Source: Bacteroidia bacterium (GTDB taxonomy: Bacteria > Bacteroidota > Bacteroidia > 2-12-FULL-35-15). Taken from it: a stretch of 64,000 nucleotides of DNA. The translations under genes were made by a program, and so were the position numbers. The notes under the pieces were generated by a model. The model was not told the DNA's origin and ran no database searches. It saw only the letters and a list, made by a program, of their open reading frames with translations. The stretch covers positions 16,193-80,192 of the forward strand of contig JAGVJJ010000014.1 of assembly GCA_020051175.1 (NCBI GenBank), given 5' to 3'. Below are positions 52,555 through 60,608 of this stretch, in pieces (the first letter of the stretch is position 1; each line of letters begins with the position of its first letter).

Positions 52555-53997
52555 ATGAAAAAGGCCATCTTATTAAGTTCGATAGTTGTTGCAGCTGCCG
52601 CTACAGGCTGCAAAACAAGCACTGGAGAATTAGTAGGCGTTCAGGGGCGCCCTGAATGGTATGACATCGATCCGTTCGGTATGTTGCACATTCCTATGGG
52701 AAGCTACAACATGGGGCCTAGCGATGAAGATGCTCCTTATGCTCATACCACAAAAGCAAAAACGGTTTCCGTTCAGGCTTTTTATATTGACCAGACCGAA
52801 ATCACAAACAATGAGTACCGTCAGTTCGTGAACTACGTTCAGGACTCCATTGCTCACCAGGCTTTATTTGAAAGTGGTGTTGCCGAACACGGTATTGAAA
52901 ATGATATGTATGAGCAGGCTCTTGAGCCGCCTTTGTTGAACTGGGATGAAAAAATTGCTTACGATGAGCAGGATGTTAGAGAGGTGCTTGAGTTTATGTA
53001 CCTTCCACCGGAAGAGCGCTTCTACAGACGCAGACAGATTGATACCCGTAAGTTGAATTTTGAATACTATTGGATCAACCTTCGTTTGGCTGCAAACAAA
53101 CAAAACCGTTTTAAACCAATGAAGTCTCCTGACCCTAAAACCGGACAGGATTTTATTAACGGTGGACAGTCTACCAGCGTTGGTGATAACAAAACTCTTG
53201 GACAGTATGATGTTAAAGATGAAATTTCAGATGGAAGAGGTAAATACAGCGTTCGTGAAAGAACTGATAAAGACAGAAGTGTATTCATCGTAAAAGATAT
53301 CATCAACATTTATCCTGATACTTTGGCTTGGGTTCATGACTTTACATACTCGTTCAACGAACCTATGACCAATATGTATTTCTGGCACCCGGCTTATGAC
53401 GAATACCCGGTAGTTGGTGTAACCTGGAAACAGGCTAGAGCATTCTGTATCTGGAGAACGCATTTATTCAACAACTGGTTGATGAACAATGGTCAGCCTT
53501 ATGTGAATGATTTCCGTCTGCCTACAGAGTCTGAGTGGGAATATGCAGCTCGCGGTGGCAATTCACTAAGTCCTTACCCTTGGGGTGGTGCTTATATCAG
53601 AAATGCGCTGGGTTGTTTCCTTGGTAACTTTAAACCTATGCGTGGTAGTTACATTGATGATGGTGGTTTCCACACTGTAAAAGCCATCTCTTATAACCCT
53701 AACGACTATGGATTGTACTGCATGGCTGGTAATGCTGCTGAGTGGACAAGCAATGCTTTTGACGAATCATCTTACGACTTTTCACACGACTTAAACCCTG
53801 ACTACGTTTACGAAGCGTCAGACAATGAAGCAAATGTATTGAAACGTAAAGTTATTCGTGGCGGTTCATGGAAAGATGTTGGCTACTACCTTCAGGTGAG
53901 TACCAGAACATACGAATACCAGGATACAGCAAAATGCTATATCGGTTTCCGCTGCGTTCAAACATACCTTGGCCGTGCTAAAGGTGACGACTTATAA
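52555..53997 (+). CDS. gldK: Type IX secretion ring lipoprotein GldK (PorK)
   Basis: A 480-residue lipoprotein with lipobox AATGC (Cys19) and a formylglycine-generating-enzyme (SUMF1) fold: FGMLHIPMGSYNMGPSDED, VQAFYIDQTEITNNEYRQF, FRLPTESEWEYAARGG and VIRGGSWKDV. In T9SS, GldK forms the periplasmic ring with GldN beneath the outer membrane; the enzymatic site of SUMF1 is not used. It leads the gldKLMN operon, followed after 68 bases by gldL. Confidence 0.95.
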   Translation: MKKAILLSSIVVAAAATGCKTSTGELVGVQGRPEWYDIDPFGMLHIPMGSYNMGPSDEDAPYAHTTKAKTVSVQAFYIDQTEITNNEYRQFVNYVQDSIAHQALFESGVAEHGIENDMYEQALEPPLLNWDEKIAYDEQDVREVLEFMYLPPEERFYRRRQIDTRKLNFEYYWINLRLAANKQNRFKPMKSPDPKTGQDFINGGQSTSVGDNKTLGQYDVKDEISDGRGKYSVRERTDKDRSVFIVKDIINIYPDTLAWVHDFTYSFNEPMTNMYFWHPAYDEYPVVGVTWKQARAFCIWRTHLFNNWLMNNGQPYVNDFRLPTESEWEYAARGGNSLSPYPWGGAYIRNALGCFLGNFKPMRGSYIDDGGFHTVKAISYNPNDYGLYCMAGNAAEWTSNAFDESSYDFSHDLNPDYVYEASDNEANVLKRKVIRGGSWKDVGYYLQVSTRTYEYQDTAKCYIGFRCVQTYLGRAKGDDL

Positions 53998-54065
53998 AAA
54001 TCTAAAAACAAAAACAAATCGTAAATAACAATTAATAATTAACATTTAAAAAAAAAGGTAAAATT

Positions 54066-54983
54066 ATGGCAGGTTTTATTGGCAGCAAAGGATGGAAAAA
54101 TTTCATGGCCAAACTATACGGTTTGGGCGCAGCAGTTGTAATTGTTGGTGCGATGTTTAAAATTCAGCACTGGCCTGGTGCAGGTGCGATGCTTGTGTGC
54201 GGTCTATCCGTAGAAGCTATTATCTTCTTCTTCTCGGCATTTGAGCCACCACATGAAGAAGTGGATTGGTCATTGGTATATCCTGAATTAGCTGGTATGC
54301 ATGGTGAAGAAGGCCATGGTCATGCTTTAACTGAAAACCTGATTGAGGAGGAAAAAGAAGAAAAAGATTCTTTAACAGCACAATTGGACAATATGCTGGA
54401 AGAAGCCAAAATTGAACCTGAACTAATTGCCAGCTTAGGTAATAACCTTAGAAACCTGGGCGATCAAGCTGCAAAATTAACAGATATCAGCGATGCAAGT
54501 GCTGCATCCAATGAATTTGCGAATACAATGAAAAATGCTGCTTCATCCGTTGGAAGCCTTACAGGTTCTTATGATAAAGCAAAAGATAAAATTGAAGAGC
54601 TTGCTGATACTTATGCAGAAGCAAAAAATACAATTGAATCTTCTACATCACGCCTTTCCCAGTCATATAGCAAAGCAACTGGTGCTATCGAGGCTTTAGC
54701 AAATGCGAACGAAGATTCCCAGAATTCATTCACAAGCGAACTTCAGAAAGTTGCTAAGAACCTTTCTGCTCTTAATGCTTCGTATGAACTGCAGTTACAA
54801 AGCTCAAACAGTCATATCAAAGCAACATCTCATTTCCAGGAAGGATTGGAAGACTTGTTGAAAAACCTGAATGACTCTGTTGATGACACAAGAAAGTATA
54901 AAGATCAGATTGCTCAGTTGTCTACTAACTTAGAAGCATTGAATACTGTTTATGGTAACATGCTTAATGCAATGAGAAAATAA
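54066..54983 (+). CDS. gldL: Type IX secretion motor protein GldL (PorL)
   Basis: A 305-residue protein with two transmembrane helices in the first 60 residues (AKLYGLGAAVVIVGAMFKIQ and GAMLVCGLSVEAIIFFFSAF). Glu50 and Glu60 lie in and just after the second helix and correspond to conserved glutamates linked to proton flow. The rest is cytoplasmic, helical and Ala/Ser-rich (about 100-300). Five copies of GldL surround a GldM dimer to form the rotary motor that powers secretion and gliding. Confidence 0.95.
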   Translation: MAGFIGSKGWKNFMAKLYGLGAAVVIVGAMFKIQHWPGAGAMLVCGLSVEAIIFFFSAFEPPHEEVDWSLVYPELAGMHGEEGHGHALTENLIEEEKEEKDSLTAQLDNMLEEAKIEPELIASLGNNLRNLGDQAAKLTDISDASAASNEFANTMKNAASSVGSLTGSYDKAKDKIEELADTYAEAKNTIESSTSRLSQSYSKATGAIEALANANEDSQNSFTSELQKVAKNLSALNASYELQLQSSNSHIKATSHFQEGLEDLLKNLNDSVDDTRKYKDQIAQLSTNLEALNTVYGNMLNAMRK

Positions 54984-55047
54984 TTTCTTAGGTCCTATTA
55001 ACCAATTAAATTAAAACTTATAATTCTAAAAAAAGGAATAATACAAT

Positions 55048-56667
55048 ATGTCAGGAGGAAAAGAAACCGGTAGGCAAAAGATGATCGGGATGATGTATCT
55101 GGTACTAACGGCCCTATTAGCAATGAATATATCTAAAGATGTACTCCTTGCTTTCATCACTATCGAAGCAAATTTGGGAAAAACAAATGAGAACTTCAAG
55201 GGTAAGAATCAGGTGATGTATGATAAATTTGAGAAAATGATGAGCGAAAACCCGACTAAAACAAAACCTTGGAGAGATAAAGCATTCCAAATAAGAGATG
55301 AGGCGGAAAATTTTTGCAAATACGTAGATGGACTCAAATCGGAGTTGTTTATGACAGCTCAGAAAGCGTTGACAAAAGAAAAAGCTGATACATTGCAATT
55401 GAAACATGCACAGGAAAACGGAGTTACACTGGATGACTACGATACACCAACCAACTATTTGATTGGAAATGTTGAAAAACCTAACGGTAAAGGGGTTGAG
55501 CTAAAAGAAAAAATCAGAGCGTTTCGTAACTTGGTGTTGAGCATGGTTCCGGAAAAAGAAAAAGCAGGATTTAAAATAGGACTCATTACTGATGACTTGT
55601 ACGACAGCCATGCACAGAAAACATTGCCGTGGGAAGTTTTCAATTTCGACCACACTACTATGGCTGCCAGTATGGCCTTGCTTGAAACTGTAAAGAATGA
55701 AGTAAGAAATGCAGAAAGTGATCTTGTCGGTATACTTTTAAGAGAAATTGATGCCGGTGACTTTAAATTTGATATGATTACCGCCCGTGTTGTTGCTCCT
55801 ACAAGCTATATTGTACTAGGTGAAGAATATACAGCGGATATATTTGTTGCAGCGTATAGCACAACTAAAAACCCTGAAATATTAGTAGGTAAAGTCGACA
55901 CAACAACTAAAACAATTGTTGGACCGTCTACCCCTGTTCCCGTAGAAGCGGGACTTGGTAAATACACTGTTAGACCTACTGCCGAAGGATTACAAACATG
56001 GAGTGGGTTGGTAAATGTTACAGCACCAGACGGAACTGTTAAATCCTATCCTTTTGAGTCAAATTATATGGTTGCAAAGCCATCATTTGCTGTTTCACCA
56101 ACAAAAATGAATGTGTTTTACATTGGTGTACCAAATCCTGTTGATATTTCAGTAGCTGGTGCTGCACCAACGAATGTTGTTCCTAGCCTGGTCGGAAGCG
56201 GAAGAATTGATAATAAAGGCCAGGGACATTATGAGGTAACCGTTACAGGGGGCACAGAGTGTACTGTAAACGTTGCTATCAAAGACCCTAGAACAAACAC
56301 AACAAAATCTATGGGTGCCGGACAAAAATTCCGTATCCGTAAAGTACCTAGTCCTGTAGCTAAATTTGCAGGGGTTACTGGTGATGGTTCTGTTACATTG
56401 GGTGAAATGCAGGCTGCAGGTGGTTGTATTGCTGACCTTTCAGACTTCGTATTTGACTTGAAGTTCCCTGTAACCAAATGGACAATGTCAATGAATATCA
56501 ATGGACTTTTCCAGGAAGAAACTGCACGTGGAGCATCAATTACCCCTGGTATGAAGGCGCTTCTTTCAAAAGCTAAAAAAGGTTCAAAAATATTAATTGA
56601 GGATGTACACGTACAAGCACCGGATGGTGACAGGAAAATTGTAGGTTGTAATATCAAAATAAAGTAA
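55048..56667 (+). CDS. gldM: Type IX secretion motor protein GldM (PorM)
   Basis: A 539-residue protein with one N-terminal transmembrane helix (MIGMMYLVLTALLAMNIS) and a conserved Arg9 just before it (GGKETGRQK). A long helical region (about 30-230) and a series of beta domains (D2-D4) fill the periplasm. GldM dimers transmit motor rotation from the inner membrane to the GldKN ring. Length is normal (about 515-540). It follows gldL by 64 bases. Confidence 0.96.
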   Translation: MSGGKETGRQKMIGMMYLVLTALLAMNISKDVLLAFITIEANLGKTNENFKGKNQVMYDKFEKMMSENPTKTKPWRDKAFQIRDEAENFCKYVDGLKSELFMTAQKALTKEKADTLQLKHAQENGVTLDDYDTPTNYLIGNVEKPNGKGVELKEKIRAFRNLVLSMVPEKEKAGFKIGLITDDLYDSHAQKTLPWEVFNFDHTTMAASMALLETVKNEVRNAESDLVGILLREIDAGDFKFDMITARVVAPTSYIVLGEEYTADIFVAAYSTTKNPEILVGKVDTTTKTIVGPSTPVPVEAGLGKYTVRPTAEGLQTWSGLVNVTAPDGTVKSYPFESNYMVAKPSFAVSPTKMNVFYIGVPNPVDISVAGAAPTNVVPSLVGSGRIDNKGQGHYEVTVTGGTECTVNVAIKDPRTNTTKSMGAGQKFRIRKVPSPVAKFAGVTGDGSVTLGEMQAAGGCIADLSDFVFDLKFPVTKWTMSMNINGLFQEETARGASITPGMKALLSKAKKGSKILIEDVHVQAPDGDRKIVGCNIKIK

Positions 56668-56688
56668 ACCTCTTAAATAACAAATACC

Positions 56689-57558
56689 ATGAGAAAATTC
56701 AAAATGATTCTGGTAATTGCCCTTGTAGCAGCTATGCAGTTTGCAGGCTATTCGCAAGGAGGCGAAGTAATTAAGCCACCTACATATCCGAATGGTGTTT
56801 ATACAAAGGAGAACAGTGCCAGCAGAAGGCCTATTCCTTATACATCTTTACGTGAGGCTGATGTAATGTGGTCTAAGAGAGTTTGGCGTGTTATTAATCT
56901 GAAAGAAAAAATTAACCACCCGCTTTATTATCCAACCACTCCTATCGCTGACAGAAAAAGCCTTTTTGAAGTAATCCGTGATGGAGCCCTTAAAAGCGGA
57001 ACGGTTAAATGCTTTAACTCTACTGACGATGAGTTCCGTATAGAGTTTACAAAAAGCGAAATTGAAAATATGCTTGTATCGTGGGATTCATCAGCAACAA
57101 CTGAAGATCCGAACAACCCGGGCAACTTTATTTCAGCACCGGTAAAAAATGAAATTACATCTGATAAAGTTTCAAAATACTGGATCAAGGAAGACTGGTT
57201 CTATGACAAACAACGTTCTGTTTTGGATGTTCGTATCATTGGATTGCTGGTTGTTATTCCTAAATTATCAGAAAGTGGTGAAGACCAAGGTGCAGATAAG
57301 CCTTTATTCTGGGTTTATTTCCCTGAAATCAGGCCGATTTTAGCCACCCAGGAAGTTTATATGCGTCATAATGATGCAGAGAGAAGAACACTGGAAGATA
57401 TCTTCTGGAAGCGTATGTTCTCCAGTTATGTTATCAAGGAAAGCAACGTATACGATCGTTATATTTCAGAATACACAAGCGGAATCAATGCCTTGTTTGA
57501 ATCTGAAAGGGTAAAAGAAGATATTTTCAAATACGAACACGATTTGTGGCACTTCTAA
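56689..57558 (+). CDS. gldN: Type IX secretion ring protein GldN (PorN)
   Basis: A 289-residue periplasmic protein with signal peptide MRKFKMILVIALVAAMQFAG. The conserved core is YTSLREADVMWSKRVWRVIN, then DKPLFWVYFPEIRPILATQE and RHNDAERRTLEDIFWKRMFS, ending NVYDRYISEY. It completes the GldK-GldN ring. A terminator hairpin follows its stop. A second copy of this gene lies at 59531. Confidence 0.96.
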   Translation: MRKFKMILVIALVAAMQFAGYSQGGEVIKPPTYPNGVYTKENSASRRPIPYTSLREADVMWSKRVWRVINLKEKINHPLYYPTTPIADRKSLFEVIRDGALKSGTVKCFNSTDDEFRIEFTKSEIENMLVSWDSSATTEDPNNPGNFISAPVKNEITSDKVSKYWIKEDWFYDKQRSVLDVRIIGLLVVIPKLSESGEDQGADKPLFWVYFPEIRPILATQEVYMRHNDAERRTLEDIFWKRMFSSYVIKESNVYDRYISEYTSGINALFESERVKEDIFKYEHDLWHF

Positions 57559-57570
57559 GCCTCGCAACTT

Positions 57571-57603
57571 AAAAACCTCCGGAAAACCCGGAGGTTTTTT
57601 TTT
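57571..57603 (+). terminator. Terminator of the gldKLMN operon
   Basis: Arms AAAAACCTCCGG / CCGGAGGTTTTT around a 5-base loop, with a long T run. Confidence 0.92.
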
Positions 57604-57662
57604 GAATTATATTTAAGGCCGCGCCTGGCAAAAGATTTTATAAAAACTTTCCATAATGAAAG

Positions 57663-57670
57663 TATATTTG
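57663..57670 (+). promoter_or_regulatory. Possible -7 box (TATATTTG) of the membrane hydrolase gene
   Basis: A perfect TAnnTTTG match 14 bases before the ATG at 57685. No TTTG stands at the right upstream distance. Confidence 0.35.
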
Positions 57671-57684
57671 CAGAAACGTAAACT

Positions 57685-58695
57685 ATGGACTCGTTAACAC
57701 ACTTGGTATTAGGTGCCGCTATCGGAGAGGCTACACTGGGCAAAAAAATAGGCAGGCAGGCCATGCTTTGGGGAGCTATCGCAAATACGATTCCGGACTT
57801 TGATGTTTTTGCCGCTTGTTGCACCACAGATGCGCAACAATTATTGGTACACAGGGGAATTACTCACTCATTCCCGTTTCTTATTATTATGTCGCCATTG
57901 CTAGGCTGGCTATTAAGTAAATTATATAAAAATCCTGATGTAGGCTGGAAAAGCTGGACATGCCTGTTTTTCCTTGGTTTACTTACCCACATTCTATTGG
58001 ATTCACTTACCGCTTATGGTACAGGATGGTTTGAACCATTTAGCAGTTACAGGGTTTCGTTCAATACTATTTTTGTTGCAGATTTGTTCTACACGCTTCC
58101 ATTCCTTGTTTGTGTACTGGTTGCCCTTATCGCAAAAAACGGTTCTCCAAAACGCATAAAATGGAACAAAGCCGGACTTATTATCAGCTCGCTTTACCTG
58201 GTGTTCACAATAGTGAATAAATGGCATGTACACAGTGAAATGCATGAATCCTTAACGGAAAAGAACATTCAGGTTACTGACTTTGTAACCACCCCCACCC
58301 CATTGAATAATTTTTTATGGATGGCGTACGCACCGGATCACACAGGCTATTGGTTTGGCTATTATTCAATTTTTGACAAAACAAATGACGTTGATTATTT
58401 TCATGTGAATAAGAATGACTCCCTGTTAACGCCATATTCAGACCTCAAATCGGTGAAGCAATTGAAGCAATTTTCAAAAGGTTTTTATTGTATGAATAAG
58501 AAAGATACCAATATTGTGTTTAATGATATCCGCTTTGGACAAATGGGGGGATGGGAAAAACCCGATTCGGTATTTGTGTTTTCATTTGTAGTGGGTGAAG
58601 GCATTGATAATTCCAGGGCTTTGGACAGAGGAAAAATAAAAACTTCTTATTCTGAAGCTATTGCATCCTTAATCAACAGAATAAAAGGAAAATAA
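57685..58695 (+). CDS. Membrane-bound metal-dependent hydrolase (DUF457/YdjM-type)
   Basis: A 336-residue protein with MDSLTHLVLGAAIGEATLG and LLVHRGITHSFPFLI at its N-terminus; the His and Asp residues in these and in NTIPDFDVF form the family's predicted metal site. Four or so hydrophobic helices follow (about 50-190), then a soluble C-terminal part. YdjM-like proteins are SOS-linked in enterobacteria, but no LexA box is visible here. Its stop shares one base (TAATG) with the next start. Confidence 0.85.
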   Translation: MDSLTHLVLGAAIGEATLGKKIGRQAMLWGAIANTIPDFDVFAACCTTDAQQLLVHRGITHSFPFLIIMSPLLGWLLSKLYKNPDVGWKSWTCLFFLGLLTHILLDSLTAYGTGWFEPFSSYRVSFNTIFVADLFYTLPFLVCVLVALIAKNGSPKRIKWNKAGLIISSLYLVFTIVNKWHVHSEMHESLTEKNIQVTDFVTTPTPLNNFLWMAYAPDHTGYWFGYYSIFDKTNDVDYFHVNKNDSLLTPYSDLKSVKQLKQFSKGFYCMNKKDTNIVFNDIRFGQMGGWEKPDSVFVFSFVVGEGIDNSRALDRGKIKTSYSEAIASLINRIKGK

Positions 58696-59366
58696 TGGCA
58701 AAAACCGCACTGGTACTGGGAGCATCGGGCCTTGTTGGAAATGAGCTGCTGCACTTGCTTCTTAAGGATTCCCATTTCGATAAAGTAAAAATTTTTGTTC
58801 GGAAACCGATAGCAATCTCTCACAAAAAGCTGGAACAACACATTATCAATTTTGATGCTATAACTGATTATAAAGAATTTATTAAAGGCGATGTGTTCTT
58901 TTGTTGCATCGGAACCACAATAAATACAGCTGGTTCCAAAGAGGCCTTTATAAAAGTGGATTATACATATCCTACTGAGTTTGCAAAGATTGCAAAAACC
59001 AATAACGTAAAACACTTCTTATTTATATCCTCCATCGGTGCTGATGAAAATTCATCCAACTTTTATCTGATGGTTAAGGGTGATACCGAAAACACTCTAA
59101 CGGAATTAGATTTCGAAAAGCTTGATATTGTAAGGCCTTCACTACTGACGGGAAAAAGAAACGAAATTCGTTTCGGAGAAATCGTTGGAAAAGTAGTCAT
59201 GAAGGCACTTTCATTTCTTTTTATTGGAAAACTCAGAAAATACAAGCCTATTGAAGCTACTACAGTCGCCAAAGCTATGATAAAGCTCAGCGCTCAAAAA
59301 ACGAATGCACCGAAAAAAAATGCTATTGTTTTATCAGACCAATTGCAGGCCTTAGGAGGACAATAA
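58695..59366 (+). CDS. NAD(P)-binding oxidoreductase, HTATIP2-like SDR
   Basis: A 223-residue Rossmann-fold protein with TALVLGASGLVGNELLHLLL (GxxGxxG). DVFFCCIGTTINTAGSKEAF and FLFISSIGADENSSNFYLMV are the atypical-SDR pattern with Tyr and Lys (YLMVKGDTE). VRPSLLTGKRNE follows. Relatives bind NADPH; substrates are unknown. It is translationally coupled to the membrane hydrolase by a 1-base overlap. Confidence 0.85.
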   Translation: MAKTALVLGASGLVGNELLHLLLKDSHFDKVKIFVRKPIAISHKKLEQHIINFDAITDYKEFIKGDVFFCCIGTTINTAGSKEAFIKVDYTYPTEFAKIAKTNNVKHFLFISSIGADENSSNFYLMVKGDTENTLTELDFEKLDIVRPSLLTGKRNEIRFGEIVGKVVMKALSFLFIGKLRKYKPIEATTVAKAMIKLSAQKTNAPKKNAIVLSDQLQALGGQ

Positions 59367-59530
59367 CCTCGCTTCTATTGCACTTCCCCGCTTTCGGGGA
59401 ACCAATCCGTTACTTTTTTATTTTAAAACGTTATATACTAAATTGGTTTCTTTAACGTTTTGTAATTAAATCCAACAAAATTCAATGAAATCACTTTTAC
59501 TATTAAATATTTATTTAATAACTAAAGCCT

Positions 59531-60394
59531 ATGAGAACATTGAATTGCATTGTGGTGATGCTAATTGCATTCGTTACCGGAGATAAAGCCTTGGCACAGG
59601 TTACAGCCAATTCAACCGTTTTAAAACCCCAGCAAACGGTATATTCCAAAAAACACATCGGTGAAAAAAATCCAATACCTTATGCTAATGTACGTGAGGC
59701 GGATGTAATGTGGAGCAAACGGGTATGGAGAGTCATTAACTTAAAGGAAAAATTTAACCTTCCATTGTACTATCCCACAGCGCCTATAAAAGACAGGAAA
59801 AGCCTTTTTGACGTTTTAAAAGATGGCGCATTGAAAGATAGCACTGTTACCTGTTTTAGCCCGGCAGATGACGAATTCCAGATACCATTGTCAAAGTCTG
59901 AAGTAGAAGCATTACTTATACAGTGGGATTCTGCCATGATTGATAATCCGGAAAATCCCGGAGAACAAATAAACGTGAAAGTCAAAAATGAAATTACATC
60001 TGAAGATATTACCAAATACTGGATTAAAGAAGACTGGTTCTTTGATAAACAGCGTTCAGTAATGGATGTAAGAATTCTCGGAATACTGGTTGTAACAGCA
60101 AAAAAGACAGAAAGCGGAGAAATTGTGGGTGATAAACCATTATTCTGGGTATATTTTCCCGAAATACGTCCTGTATTGGCTAATAACGAGGTATATATGC
60201 GCCACAACGATGCGGAGCGCAGGAGCTTTGATGATATTTTCTGGAAACGCATGTTTTCGAGCTATATTATAAAAGAAAGCAATGTATACGACCGTTATAT
60301 CATGGATTATGCAATGGGGATGGATGGCCTACTGGAAGCTGAAAAAATAAAAGAAGAAATTTTTGAGTTTGAACACGATTTCTGGCATTATTAA
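59531..60394 (+). CDS. Second GldN-family protein (GldO-like)
   Basis: A 287-residue paralogue of GldN with its own signal peptide (about 1-22). The core YANVREADVMWSKRVWRVIN, DKPLFWVYFPEIRPVLANNE, RHNDAERRSFDDIFWKRMFS and NVYDRYIMDY matches GldN almost word for word. In Flavobacterium johnsoniae the gldN-gldO pair is tandem and partly redundant; here two unrelated genes and a terminator lie between. It has its own upstream gap (164 bases) and so is expressed separately. Confidence 0.92.
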   Translation: MRTLNCIVVMLIAFVTGDKALAQVTANSTVLKPQQTVYSKKHIGEKNPIPYANVREADVMWSKRVWRVINLKEKFNLPLYYPTAPIKDRKSLFDVLKDGALKDSTVTCFSPADDEFQIPLSKSEVEALLIQWDSAMIDNPENPGEQINVKVKNEITSEDITKYWIKEDWFFDKQRSVMDVRILGILVVTAKKTESGEIVGDKPLFWVYFPEIRPVLANNEVYMRHNDAERRSFDDIFWKRMFSSYIIKESNVYDRYIMDYAMGMDGLLEAEKIKEEIFEFEHDFWHY

Positions 60395-60432
60395 TAGTTT
60401 CTATGCATAATGCTTCTATATCGCTACTTGTC

Positions 60433-60510
60433 TGTCATTTCGAATTGTCAGAGACGATGAGAAATCTTCTTCATTAAAGACGAAGATTTCTCACTTCGTT
60501 CGAAATGACA
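60433..60510. repeat. Inverted repeat TGTCATTTCGA...TCGAAATGACA
   Basis: Eleven-base arms at 60433-60443 and 60500-60510 enclose a second stem (GAGAAATCTTC with GAAGATTTCTC). The result is a 78-base cruciform or RNA hairpin between the GldO-like and ABC-F genes. I recall this as a dispersed repeat in many bacterial genomes. It may also act as a terminator for the GldO-like gene, though no T run follows closely. Confidence 0.8.
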
Positions 60511-60575
60511 TTAATTTACTTGCCCGAATTATTACACTTTAACACCTACACACGCTCACAAAGCCCAAAAATCAC

Positions 60576-60583
60576 TACCTTTG
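60576..60583 (+). promoter_or_regulatory. Probable -7 box (TACCTTTG) of the ABC-F gene
   Basis: A perfect TAnnTTTG match 25 bases before the ATG at 60609. No TTTG lies at the right upstream distance. Confidence 0.4.
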
Positions 60584-60608
60584 CAAAAATTTTATTTGAA
60601 GAAAAGGG

